DNA of 64,000 bases, from assembly GCF_009664855.1 (NCBI RefSeq), contig NZ_CP045928.1, positions 2,922,717-2,986,716 on the forward strand, in the 5' to 3' direction. The notes under the pieces were generated by a model that did no database searches, was not told where the DNA came from, and saw nothing but the letters and a program-made list of their open reading frames with translations. Of the stretch, positions 15,878 through 24,267 are shown in pieces (position 1 is the stretch's first letter; the number at the start of each line of letters is the position of its first letter). This DNA is from Flavobacterium sp. SLB02. Its GTDB lineage: Bacteria > Bacteroidota > Bacteroidia > Flavobacteriales > Flavobacteriaceae. A program made the translations under genes and the position numbers.

Positions 15878-17071
15878 CTATCGAATCTGTCCATCCCCGT
15901 ATACATACCATTTGTTTGTTACAAGATGCTGTAAGCCAATTGGTCCTCTTTGATGTAATTTATCGGTGCTTATCGCTAATTCTCCTCCTAAACCAAATTG
16001 TCCTCCGTCAGTAAAACGTGTTGAGGCGTTTTGATAAACGGCTGCTGTATCAACGGCATCCATAAATTTTTGTGCTGCTTTGTCATCTTTGGTAATGATT
16101 ACCGCAGAATGGCCTCCACAATATTTATTTATTTTTTCGATTGCATTTTCCTCAGAATCAATAGTTCCGATGACAATTTTATAATCTAAAAACTCTTCGT
16201 ACCAGATATCTTCGTTTTGAAGTGTTTCTGTATCTTCGAAGCTTTTTAAAGATTCATCGACAATTACTTCTACATTCGATTCTTTTAATGTTTCGATTAA
16301 AATAGCTGTAAAACCTTCAAAATTTGGCAATTTAGAATCTATCAAAACTTTATCAACTGCGTTACAAGCTGAGATTTTAGAAGTTTTGGCATTTAAAATT
16401 ACTTTTAAGGCCAAATCTGTATCTGCATATTGATGAACGTAAACAAAATTATTTCCACGTCCGCTTACAATTACTGGGCAAGTCGCGTGTTGCTTGACAA
16501 ACTCAATTAATTTTTCTCCTCCTCTTGGAACAATTAAATCTACTTTTTGAGTTGGTTTTTCTAAAAAAGCCTGAGTTTCTGACCGATTATAATTTAAATA
16601 CTCTACCCAATCTTTTGAAACTCCGTTTTCTTCTAAAGCCTGATGCCATAGATCAACAATTTTTAAATTGGATTTTAAAGCTTCTTTTCCTCCTTTTAAT
16701 AAAATCTTATTTCCGGATTTAAAAGCAATTCCTCCTGCTTCAATGGTAACGTCAGGACGAGATTCGTAAATGATTAAAATCGTACCAAAAGCTGCTGTTT
16801 TATTAATGACTCTTATTCCATTATCATGAGTAAAATGAAAACGCTCTACTCCAACCGGATCTTCTTGTGAAGCTAGTTGATTCAAAGATAAAATCATCTC
16901 GTCGACTTTTTTACCATCTACTTTTAGGCGTTCTTCCATCGCTAAATCAGAGCCATCGTAAGCTAATAAATCCTCCTGATTGGTGAGTATTATTTGACTC
17001 CGCTCTTGCTCGACCAGCTTTGCCATGGAGCGCAAAACCAGATTGCGTTTTTCAATTGATAATGGATTCAT
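15878..17071 (-). CDS. proA: Glutamate-5-semialdehyde dehydrogenase (gamma-glutamyl phosphate reductase)
   Basis: Reduces glutamyl-5-phosphate with NADPH in proline synthesis. The aldehyde-dehydrogenase-like fold carries the catalytic Cys in KISACNAVD (about residue 243) and NADP-binding segments IYESRPDVT (about 102) and GGKEALKSN. The ending RGPIGLQHLVTNKWYVYGDG is typical of ProA. Length is 397 residues. It lies between argD and proB, so proline and arginine genes share one transcription unit. Confidence 0.95.
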   Translation of the reverse strand: MNPLSIEKRNLVLRSMAKLVEQERSQIILTNQEDLLAYDGSDLAMEERLKVDGKKVDEMILSLNQLASQEDPVGVERFHFTHDNGIRVINKTAAFGTILIIYESRPDVTIEAGGIAFKSGNKILLKGGKEALKSNLKIVDLWHQALEENGVSKDWVEYLNYNRSETQAFLEKPTQKVDLIVPRGGEKLIEFVKQHATCPVIVSGRGNNFVYVHQYADTDLALKVILNAKTSKISACNAVDKVLIDSKLPNFEGFTAILIETLKESNVEVIVDESLKSFEDTETLQNEDIWYEEFLDYKIVIGTIDSEENAIEKINKYCGGHSAVIITKDDKAAQKFMDAVDTAAVYQNASTRFTDGGQFGLGGELAISTDKLHQRGPIGLQHLVTNKWYVYGDGQIR

Positions 17072-17096
17072 TTTTTTTTGTTTTAATTGGTTAATC

Positions 17097-17144
17097 GTTA
17101 ATTCGTTTAATCGATTAACCAGTTAAACGATTAAACGAATTAAC
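17097..17144. repeat. TTAATCG inverted repeat between argD and proA
   Basis: Perfect 17-base arms: GTTAATTCGTTTAATCG (17097-17113) and its complement (17128-17144) around a 14-base loop. Confidence 0.8.
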
Positions 17145-17157
17145 AGTTATAGGCAAA

Positions 17158-18297
17158 CTAATTATTAAGCTCTTCTAAACTTTCTTTTAAAGCTACAATA
17201 AACGTATCTATATCTGATTTTTTCACCGTTAATGGCGGTAAAATTCTTAACAGATTTTTGTTGTTAGCACTTCCTGTAAAAATATGTTTTTCGATGATTA
17301 ATTTCTTTCTTAAAGCAGCTACATCAAAATCGAATTCAACGCCAAGCATTAATCCTTTTCCTTTTACTTGCTTGATTCCTGGAACTTCTCTGATTTTTTC
17401 TAAGAAATACTCATATACTTCATTTACATTCTTCTGTAAATCAAGTTTTTCAATTACATCCAGAACCGCGATTCCTGCAGCACAAGACAAGTGGCTTCCA
17501 CCGAAAGTAGTTCCTAATAATCCGAAACTCGCTTCAAATTTTGGAGAAATTAAAATAGCTCCAACCGGAAATCCATTCCCCATTCCTTTTGCAACTGAAA
17601 TAATATCAGCATTGATTGCGTGGTGTTGGAATGCGAAAAACTTACCGCTTCTTCCGTATCCTGATTGTACTTCGTCTAAAATTAAAACCACATCGTGTTT
17701 TTTACATGCTTTTTCTAGAGCCTGAAAAAACTCGGTTGTTCCTTCGTCTAAACCTCCCACTCCCTGAATTCCTTCGATAATTACAGCCGAAACATCACCT
17801 TTTGCCAGTTCTGCTTCAACTAATTCGATTTGATTTAAAGGTAAAAAAGTAACTACTTGTTGTGCATTGATTGGTGCTACTATTTTCTTATTATCTGTAA
17901 CAGCAACGGCCGCAGAAGTTCTTCCGTGAAAAGAATTATGAAAAGCTACAACTCTTGATTTTCCGTTATGGAAAGAGGCTAATTTTAAAGCATTTTCGTT
18001 TGCTTCAGCTCCCGAACTGCATAAAAACAATTCATAATCTTCTAATCCTGAAAGTTTTCCTAATTTTTGAGCCAATTCTACCTGCAAAGGATTTTGAATA
18101 GCATTTGAATAAAATCCTAAATGATCTAATTGATTTTTTAGTTTTTCAACATAATCTGGTTGTGTATGGCCAATTGAGATTACACCATGTCCGCTATATA
18201 AGTCTAAATATTCCACTCCGTTCTTATCTGTAATTGTGCAGTCTAGCGCTTTTACAGGAGTGATATCATAAAGTGGGTATACGTTAAATAAATTCAT
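17158..18297 (-). CDS. argD: Acylornithine aminotransferase
   Basis: A class III PLP aminotransferase that converts N-acylglutamate semialdehyde to N-acylornithine. PLP-site features: CSSGAEANENALKLA (about 91-105), NSFHGRTSAA (about 125), LILDEVQSGYGRSGK (about 205) with the conserved Asp, and SVAKGMGNGFPVGA with the Schiff-base Lys. Length is 379 residues. Located between argC and proA, each gap being filled by a TTAATCG hairpin. Confidence 0.94.
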   Translation of the reverse strand: MNLFNVYPLYDITPVKALDCTITDKNGVEYLDLYSGHGVISIGHTQPDYVEKLKNQLDHLGFYSNAIQNPLQVELAQKLGKLSGLEDYELFLCSSGAEANENALKLASFHNGKSRVVAFHNSFHGRTSAAVAVTDNKKIVAPINAQQVVTFLPLNQIELVEAELAKGDVSAVIIEGIQGVGGLDEGTTEFFQALEKACKKHDVVLILDEVQSGYGRSGKFFAFQHHAINADIISVAKGMGNGFPVGAILISPKFEASFGLLGTTFGGSHLSCAAGIAVLDVIEKLDLQKNVNEVYEYFLEKIREVPGIKQVKGKGLMLGVEFDFDVAALRKKLIIEKHIFTGSANNKNLLRILPPLTVKKSDIDTFIVALKESLEELNN

Positions 18298-18310
18298 TTT
18301 CTTGCTGTTT

Positions 18311-18362
18311 AATTGTTTAACCGTTCATTTGTTTAATCGATTAACCGAATAAACGATTAACC
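18311..18362. repeat. TTAATCG inverted repeat between argC and argD
   Basis: An imperfect palindrome centred on GTTTAATCGATTAACC. It is the third member of the set in this operon. Confidence 0.6.
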
Positions 18363-18376
18363 GTTTTGACAACAAT

Positions 18377-19354
18377 TTAAAATCCGCTTGGTTTCAAATG
18401 TAAACCTGTAGTTTCTTCTAATCCGAACATTAAATTCATGTTTTGAATCGCTTGTCCTGAAGCACCTTTGGTTAAGTTATCAATGATTGAAGTAATTAAA
18501 ATCCGGTTTCCTTTTTTCAATAAACTGATGATACATTTGTTGGTTTGAACGACTTGTTTCATGTTGATGTTTGTCGTTGTAACCGTTACAAAAGGTTCAT
18601 TTTTATAGAAATCCTTGTATTTAGCAACTAAATCTTCTAAGCTTTCATCAGAATCTGTATATAATGTTGCAAAAATTCCTCTTGTAAAATCGCCTCTATT
18701 CGGAACAAAAATTAATTCATCTGAGTAATCAGCCTGCAATTGATTTACGCTTTGGTTGATTTCTCCCAAATGCTGGTGTTCAAAAGCTTTATAATGCGAC
18801 ATATTATTGTTTCTCCAACTAAAATGAGAAGTTTCGGCAAGACTTACGCCTGCACCTGTACTTCCTGTAGTTGCATTAATATGAACATCATTTTTAAGCA
18901 GATTATTTTTAGCTAATGGTAATAAAGCCAATTGAATCGCTGTAGCAAAACAACCTGGATTTGCAATAAAATTTGCTTTTTTAATTGCAGCTTTATTCAA
19001 TTCAGGCAATCCGTAAACGAATTCTTTTCCGTCAAAATTAGCGTCTTTCGTTAATCTGAAATCATTTCCTAAATCGATGATTTTAGTGTGACCAGCGAAC
19101 TTATTTTCTTGTAAAAATGAAATCGATTTACCGTGGCCCAGACATAAAAAAACAACATTTACGTCAGGATTTACAACATCAGTAAAATTCATTTCAATAT
19201 CTCCCATCAAATCGTGGTGTGCCACAGAAAGTGGTTTTCCAGCATTTGTCGTACTGTAAACAAAGTCAATGTTTACATTGGGATGATACATCAAGATTCT
19301 GATAAGTTCTCCGGCTGTATAACCCGAACCACCAATTATTCCGATATTAATCAT
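18377..19354 (-). CDS. argC: N-acyl-gamma-glutamyl-phosphate reductase
   Basis: Reduces N-acylglutamyl phosphate with NADPH. The nucleotide-binding GGSGYTAGEL (8-17) and catalytic Cys135 in ANPGCFATA are present, with the downstream HYKAFEHQH motif. Length is 325 residues. It overlaps the end of argG by eight bases, which implies translational coupling. Confidence 0.96.
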   Translation of the reverse strand: MINIGIIGGSGYTAGELIRILMYHPNVNIDFVYSTTNAGKPLSVAHHDLMGDIEMNFTDVVNPDVNVVFLCLGHGKSISFLQENKFAGHTKIIDLGNDFRLTKDANFDGKEFVYGLPELNKAAIKKANFIANPGCFATAIQLALLPLAKNNLLKNDVHINATTGSTGAGVSLAETSHFSWRNNNMSHYKAFEHQHLGEINQSVNQLQADYSDELIFVPNRGDFTRGIFATLYTDSDESLEDLVAKYKDFYKNEPFVTVTTTNINMKQVVQTNKCIISLLKKGNRILITSIIDNLTKGASGQAIQNMNLMFGLEETTGLHLKPSGF

Positions 19355-20540
19355 GATCTAAATGATTTACAGATGAAAATATGTTTTGTGCATTTCCTAA
19401 AATCTTAATAAACCCTTTTGCATCGTCAGATGTCCATGCGTTGTTCATTTCTCCGTACTGACCAAAACCTGTATTCATCAAATCATTATCTGATTCAATT
19501 CCGTCAAGCGAAAAATGATATGGTTTTAAAGAAACGGTTACAACACCATTTACTGTTTTTTGTGTGTCTTGCAAGAATGTTTCGATGTTTCTCATAACCG
19601 GATCTAAAAACTGACCTTCATGAAATAACATTCCGTACCAGTTTCCTAATTGTTCTTTCCAGTATTGTTGCCATTTACCAAGAGTATGTTTCTCTAATAA
19701 ATGGTGTGCTTTAATGATGATTAATGGCGCAGCAGCTTCAAAACCAACTCTTCCTTTAATTCCGATAATTGTATCACCTACGTGAATATCTCTACCAATT
19801 GCAAAAGCATTTGCCAGTTTTTCAAGGGCTACAATATTATTTGATGGTTTATCTAATTGACCATTTATTCCAACTAATTCTCCTTGTTCAAAATGCAATC
19901 TTACTTTTTCTTCTCCTTCTTTTTTCAATTGTGAAGGATAAGCGTCACCTGGCAATGGCTGGCTTGAAGTCAGCGTTTCTTTTCCTCCAACGCTTGTTCC
20001 CCAAAGTCCTTTATTGATCGAATATTGTGCTTTTTCCCAAGAATAGTGAACTCCATTTTTAGATAAATAATCAACTTCTTCTTGTCTTGATAATTTTAAA
20101 TCTCTAATTGGTGTAATGATTTCAATTTCAGGAGCGATGGTTTGGAAAATCAAATCAAAACGAATCTGGTCATTTCCTGCACCTGTGCTTCCGTGTGCGA
20201 TGGCGCTTGCTCCAACTTTTTTAGCATATTTAATGGCTTCAATTGCCTGAAAAACACGCTCTGCACTTACTGATAATGGATATGTATTGTTTTTTAATAC
20301 GTTTCCAAAAATCAAATATTTAATAGCTTTATCATAATATTTATCTACGATGGTTAGGTTGGCGTGTTGCGCGCTTCCTAATTCGTAAGCTCTTTTTTCG
20401 ATTGCCGATAATTCTTCAGCATCAAATCCTCCTGTATCTACAAGTACGGTGTGAACTTCGTATCCTTTTTCATTTTTTAAATATTTCAAACAATACGAGG
20501 TATCTAATCCTCCACTATAAGCTAATACAACTTTTTTCAT
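19347..20540 (-). CDS. argG: Argininosuccinate synthase
   Basis: Joins citrulline and aspartate with ATP. The PP-loop pyrophosphatase motif SGGLDTS (9-15) is present, as is AHGSTGAGNDQIRFD (about 118). Length is 397 residues. Second gene of the operon, 65 bases after the GNAT gene and overlapping argC by eight bases. Confidence 0.96.
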   Translation of the reverse strand: MKKVVLAYSGGLDTSYCLKYLKNEKGYEVHTVLVDTGGFDAEELSAIEKRAYELGSAQHANLTIVDKYYDKAIKYLIFGNVLKNNTYPLSVSAERVFQAIEAIKYAKKVGASAIAHGSTGAGNDQIRFDLIFQTIAPEIEIITPIRDLKLSRQEEVDYLSKNGVHYSWEKAQYSINKGLWGTSVGGKETLTSSQPLPGDAYPSQLKKEGEEKVRLHFEQGELVGINGQLDKPSNNIVALEKLANAFAIGRDIHVGDTIIGIKGRVGFEAAAPLIIIKAHHLLEKHTLGKWQQYWKEQLGNWYGMLFHEGQFLDPVMRNIETFLQDTQKTVNGVVTVSLKPYHFSLDGIESDNDLMNTGFGQYGEMNNAWTSDDAKGFIKILGNAQNIFSSVNHLDHD

Positions 20541-20605
20541 TTTTTATAATTTAGGCTAATACTTTCGTATGTAGCAAGTTTGAGATTTCTTTTTTAATTT
20601 AATTC

Positions 20606-21247
20606 TTAAGATAAAAAACCGAAAGACAGTATTTTATTCAGGAATAAAGCTTGTTTTATTTTTTTTAATCTGCTTAGAACAGCCTCATTAAAAGGATGTC
20701 TTGGCGGATCTTTTTGTTTTTCTTTTGGGTCGTACAGCATTCCGGTACAAAGGCACATCTTGTTTTCTTTGCTTTTCAGAATTTCATAGTTGGTACAGGT
20801 TTTACATCCTGACCAAAAACTTGGATCTGTTGTAAGTTCAGAGAAAGGAACTGGTTTATAACCTAAATCAGAGTTGATTTTCATTACAGCCAAGCCGGTT
20901 GTAATACCAAATATCTTAGCGTCAGGGTATCTTTTTAGAGAATAATCAAATACTTTTGATTTGATTTTTTTCGCCAAACCTAAACTTCTGTAATCCGGAT
21001 GTACAATTAAACCAGAATGTGCCACGAATTTTCCGTGTTGCCAACTTTCGATATAACAAAAACCTGCAAATTTTCCGTCTGCCAGAGCAATCATCGCATC
21101 ACCGTTCGACATTTTTTTCTGAATGTATTCAGGAGTTCTTTTAGCAATCCCTGTACCTCTTAACAAGGCAGATGATTCTATTGTATCGCAAATTTCCTGT
21201 GCGAATTTGAAGTGTTCTTCCTGAGTAACAACAATAGAGATTTTCAT
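20606..21247 (-). CDS. GNAT acyltransferase, candidate N-acylglutamate synthase of the arg operon
   Basis: A 213-residue protein with a GNAT fold: the acyl-CoA loop is SLGLAKKIKSKVF (about 88-100), with strand AHSGLIVHPDYR before it. Beyond the fold is a Cys-rich tail, Cys148-x2-Cys151 and Cys165-x-Cys167, that could bind a metal. It is the first gene of an otherwise complete arginine operon that lacks argJ and any other argA. It therefore probably makes the first intermediate, N-succinyl- or N-acetylglutamate. That role is inference from position; the fold itself is clear. Confidence 0.75.
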   Translation of the reverse strand: MKISIVVTQEEHFKFAQEICDTIESSALLRGTGIAKRTPEYIQKKMSNGDAMIALADGKFAGFCYIESWQHGKFVAHSGLIVHPDYRSLGLAKKIKSKVFDYSLKRYPDAKIFGITTGLAVMKINSDLGYKPVPFSELTTDPSFWSGCKTCTNYEILKSKENKMCLCTGMLYDPKEKQKDPPRHPFNEAVLSRLKKIKQALFLNKILSFGFLS

Positions 21248-21316
21248 TTCAATAGTTGAAGTTAGAGTTAAAAATTAAAACGTGTTGTTTAGTTTGAAAT
21301 CCAGAAATCGATCCAA

Positions 21317-21350
21317 CAAAAATAGACATAACAGAAGTAACATTCTCAAA
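21317..21350 (-). promoter_or_regulatory. Candidate proximal promoter of the arginine operon
   Basis: On the minus strand TTTG (21350-21347) is followed after 22 bases by TATTTTTG (21324-21317). A transcript starting near 21311 would have about 60 bases before the GNAT gene ATG. Confidence 0.6.
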
Positions 21351-21403
21351 ATCAAAAACTTGATTAAGAAAATTTAAAAAATTAAATATATTTTTAGGAT
21401 ATG

Positions 21404-21420
21404 TTTGTCCAATGGACAAA
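21404..21420. promoter_or_regulatory. 17-base palindrome TTTGTCC-AAT-GGACAAA upstream of the arg operon
   Basis: A perfect 7-base dyad with a 3-base spacer, 54 bases before the -33 box of the proximal promoter. A shorter relative, TTTGTC-CGT-GACAAA, lies at 21526-21540 inside the leader ORF. It may be an operator or an RNA hairpin. Confidence 0.5.
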
Positions 21421-21479
21421 TTGTGTGATTTCAAAATGAAAAATGAATATAAATAAATATGCGGCGAAAAACTCTGTGA

Positions 21480-21540
21480 ATACTATAGAGATAGTATCCG
21501 TACTTCGGGAGAAGTTACAGGTGAGTTTGTCCGTGACAAA
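21480..21540 (-). promoter_or_regulatory. Three consecutive hairpins over the leader ORF
   Basis: Stems: TTTGTC/GACAAA with a 3-base loop (21526-21540), ACTTC/GAAGT with a 4-base loop (21502-21515) and ATACTAT/ATAGTAT with a 4-base loop (21480-21497). The last stem covers the stop codon of the leader ORF. No strong U tract follows, so a classical terminator is not evident. Confidence 0.45.
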
Positions 21541-21569
21541 GAAGTTATATGTAAACTTATTTTATTCAT
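21483..21569 (-). CDS. Candidate 28-residue leader peptide of the arginine operon
   Basis: ATG at 21569-21567 and TAG at 21485-21483. The peptide opens MNKISLHITS and closes PEVRILSL, and is rich in Ser and Leu. Its two Arg residues (13 and 24) both use CGG, a codon rare in the A/T-rich genes around it. The ATG comes six bases after a TATTTTTG box, so the transcript would be almost leaderless. The long stretch to the first arg gene (about 235 bases) and three hairpins suggest a regulatory leader. Only two Arg codons argue against a classical His-type attenuator. Confidence 0.4.
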   Translation of the reverse strand: MNKISLHITSLSRTNSPVTSPEVRILSL

Positions 21570-21574
21570 CGGTG

Positions 21575-21608
21575 CAAAAATACACTATTTTTTTATTTCC
21601 AAAACAAA
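21575..21608 (-). promoter_or_regulatory. Candidate distal promoter before the arg leader ORF
   Basis: TATTTTTG at 21582-21575 with TTTG at 17 or 22 bases upstream (21603-21600 or 21608-21605). It would start transcription at or just before the leader ORF ATG at 21569. Confidence 0.55.
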
Positions 21609-21609
21609 A

Positions 21610-21751
21610 AATCAAAATTCTAACATTTTTTTAATGAAATGTTATTTTTATAAGATGCTAGAATTCTAAGTTACTAAGGTTCTGAATCTTTGCTAAAATG
21701 ATGATCTAAACAAAACTTGGTGAGCTTACAACTGGAAATCAAAACCAAAAG
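21610..21751. other. Spacer between the arg operon promoter and the M1 peptidase terminator
   Basis: No gene seen. It holds a small AACATTT...AAATGTT hairpin (about 21618-21640) and a GATGCTAGAATTCTAAGTTA stretch that looks like decayed repeat sequence. Confidence 0.4.
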
Positions 21752-21784
21752 AAAACCCGATAGCTACTGTAACTATCGGGTTTT
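21752..21784 (-). terminator. Terminator of the M1 peptidase gene
   Basis: Perfect arms AAAACCCGATAG (21752-21763) and CTATCGGGTTTT (21773-21784) around a 9-base loop, 27 bases beyond the stop codon. Confidence 0.85.
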
Positions 21785-21810
21785 AAGAATTTTATAATTT
21801 TATTTTATTT

Positions 21811-24081
21811 TTATTTTTTAGTAAACGGAATTGTTTCTCCGTTACCTAAAATAATCATATCGAAACCTGTTTTAGCTTCATTAAACTTAAATTTTAATCC
21901 GGCACTTGTAGATTGAAATGTGTCTTTTTCGTTTTCTACAGGAGCTACAGTAAACTTAGGAAAGTTTGTAATTTCAACATTTAATGTGCTGTTCTTTTCG
22001 GTAAAATCAATTTTCAAAGGTGCTCTTGAAGTTGAATATGTTCCTAAATAACCATCTAAAATTACATCTTTCTCTATTTTACCGTTTCCCGATGTCCACA
22101 CGTTGTTTGCTTCGTTATTATCCGGAAAAACATGATCAGGATCAAGAGTAATACTTTCGATTTCTTCTGTAGAATTATGTTTAAAAGACCATACAGTATT
22201 ACGTTGCCAAATTTCTACAGGCAATTTAACTCTTGTAACCTTCCCGCTTTTTGTTTTCACATCTAAAATAATCGGCATTGGCATTTTATCAAAATTCTCT
22301 ACTGTAATTATAACTCCTTTTGACGGATCATTTTTTACATATTTTATTGAATTAATTCCCTGATCAAAACGCCAGTTGTTTACGTACCAGCTTCTCCAGA
22401 ACCAGCTTAAATCTTCACCAGCTACATTTTCCATAGATCTGAAAAAGTCATCCGGTTGAGGATGTTTGTAAGCCCAACGCTCTATATAAGTACGGAAAGC
22501 ATTATCAAAACGCTCTTTTCCTAATATTTGTTCTCTTAAAATAACCAATCCAGAACTTGGTTTAAAATAGCATAACATACCAATATTAGCTTCCTTCATA
22601 TTATCAGGCGAACTCATTATAGTTTCTAAGCTAGGTCTGGTAAAAGATTCTGCAGCTTTATGTAAATCTGTTGGTGCTTCTACATATTCACCTTTATTAA
22701 ATTCCGCAGTGCTTAACGAATTGATAAAAGTATTAAAACCTTCATCCATCCAGGCAAACAATCTTTCATTTGAACCAACAATCATAGGAAACCAGATATG
22801 ACCAAATTCATGATCTGTAACTCCCCATAAATCCTGGCCTTTTGATTCCCAGCTGCAAAAAACGATTCCAGGATATTCCATTCCGCCTTCATTTCCTGCT
22901 ACGTTTGTCGCTGCAGGATAAGGATATTCAAACCATGTTTTAGAGTAATGCTCTATCGCTGCTTTTACATATTCTGTAGAACGGCCATAAGCTCCCTGTC
23001 CTGCACTTTCTACCGGATAAGCAGATAAGGCCAACGATTTTTTACCACTTGGCAAATTAATTTTTGCTCCGTCCAAAACAAAAGCAGGAGATGACGCCCA
23101 AGAAAAATCACGAGCATTTTTGATCTGATAATGCCATGTTTTTTCACCAGTAGCATTTGTATTTGCTGTTGCAGCAACTTCTTCGGCAGAACGAATTGTA
23201 ACTGTTTTATCGCTTTGACCAGCTTCTTTATAACGTTTAAAAACCTCCGCAGGCAATACTTCTGCCCCGTTTATCAATTCTCCTGAACCTACAACATAAT
23301 GATTGGCAGGAACGGTAAGTTTTACATCAAAATTACCGTATTCTAAGTAAAACTCAGAAGCTCCTAAATACGGATGCGTGTTCCAGCCTCTTACATCATC
23401 ATACACACACATACGGGGATACCATTGTGCAATGGTGAAAATTTTACCATTTTTAGTTTCTAAAACTCCCATTCTGTCTGATCCTTCAAAAGGAGCTGTG
23501 AACGCAAATTCGATTTTAATTTTTACTGTACCTCCTTTTGATGCTAATTCTTCAGGAAGAAATATTTGCATTCTGGTGTCTGTAATTACATATTTTGCTT
23601 CAACATCAGTTTTTTTCTTTCCAACAGAAATTACTTTAACTGATTTAATTTTATTTCCTCCATCAAAAACCTGCCCCTGAGCACCGTTACGGCTTCCCGT
23701 TAAAGGCACAACTGCATTTCCTCTTGAATCTTCTTTGAATAAATTCTGATCTAAATTCAACCATACAAATCCTAATTTATCAGGACTATTATTGGTATAC
23801 GTGATTTCATCTGTACCAATAATTTCATTTGTAGTCGCATTTAATTTTGCCGTTATCTGATAATCGGCCCTGTTTTGCCAATATTCAACTCCCGGCTGAC
23901 CACTTGCAGAACGAGTCGAAGTCCCGTTTTTTGTATAAAAATTGGGCGAAAACGCATCATGATAACTATAATTATTAACTGGAGTTACTACTGCTGTTGC
24001 AGGCTTTTGTTGTGCCCAAACAGAAGAAATCCCAACAAACAAAGCCATGGTTAATAAGGCTCTCGAAGATTGTATTTTCAT
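21811..24081 (-). CDS. Secreted M1 family (gluzincin) metallopeptidase
   Basis: A 756-residue zinc peptidase with a Sec signal peptide ending at SSVWAQ (about residue 24 of the ATG form). The active site is HEFGH (424-428) with the third zinc ligand in MDEGFNTF (about 447), and the substrate loop GGMEYPG (399-405) is present. The C-terminal 150 residues form a beta-rich domain. The ATG at 24081 puts the signal peptide at the N-terminus; a TTG eight codons earlier is less likely. Probably an aminopeptidase acting outside the cytoplasm. Monocistronic. Confidence 0.92.
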   Translation of the reverse strand: MKIQSSRALLTMALFVGISSVWAQQKPATAVVTPVNNYSYHDAFSPNFYTKNGTSTRSASGQPGVEYWQNRADYQITAKLNATTNEIIGTDEITYTNNSPDKLGFVWLNLDQNLFKEDSRGNAVVPLTGSRNGAQGQVFDGGNKIKSVKVISVGKKKTDVEAKYVITDTRMQIFLPEELASKGGTVKIKIEFAFTAPFEGSDRMGVLETKNGKIFTIAQWYPRMCVYDDVRGWNTHPYLGASEFYLEYGNFDVKLTVPANHYVVGSGELINGAEVLPAEVFKRYKEAGQSDKTVTIRSAEEVAATANTNATGEKTWHYQIKNARDFSWASSPAFVLDGAKINLPSGKKSLALSAYPVESAGQGAYGRSTEYVKAAIEHYSKTWFEYPYPAATNVAGNEGGMEYPGIVFCSWESKGQDLWGVTDHEFGHIWFPMIVGSNERLFAWMDEGFNTFINSLSTAEFNKGEYVEAPTDLHKAAESFTRPSLETIMSSPDNMKEANIGMLCYFKPSSGLVILREQILGKERFDNAFRTYIERWAYKHPQPDDFFRSMENVAGEDLSWFWRSWYVNNWRFDQGINSIKYVKNDPSKGVIITVENFDKMPMPIILDVKTKSGKVTRVKLPVEIWQRNTVWSFKHNSTEEIESITLDPDHVFPDNNEANNVWTSGNGKIEKDVILDGYLGTYSTSRAPLKIDFTEKNSTLNVEITNFPKFTVAPVENEKDTFQSTSAGLKFKFNEAKTGFDMIILGNGETIPFTKK

Positions 24082-24267
24082 ATTTTTTAGCTGTTTATGT
24101 AGCAAATTAATGAAAAAAAAAGCTATTTACAGAGAAAGCATGAAGCTTAAATTGAATTTTAGCAAAATTTTATCAAAAAAATAATTTGAAGCATTTTCCT
24201 AAAAAACTAAAATTTATAAAATATATTTACATCAATATAAATTTCATTCATTTCAACACTAAACACT

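Noticed and set aside
17258..17725. 155-codon frame antisense to argD
   Set aside because: Shadow of argD; argD motifs are intact on the other strand.
21249..21434. Open frame in the arg operon leader
   Set aside because: It needs a TTG start, is rich in Phe, Asn and Leu, and spans the palindrome and the proximal promoter, so it is unlikely to be a gene.
21443..21634. 63-codon plus-strand frame opposite the arg leader
   Set aside because: No promoter in that direction and it is antisense to the leader hairpins; composition typical of non-coding A/T-rich DNA.
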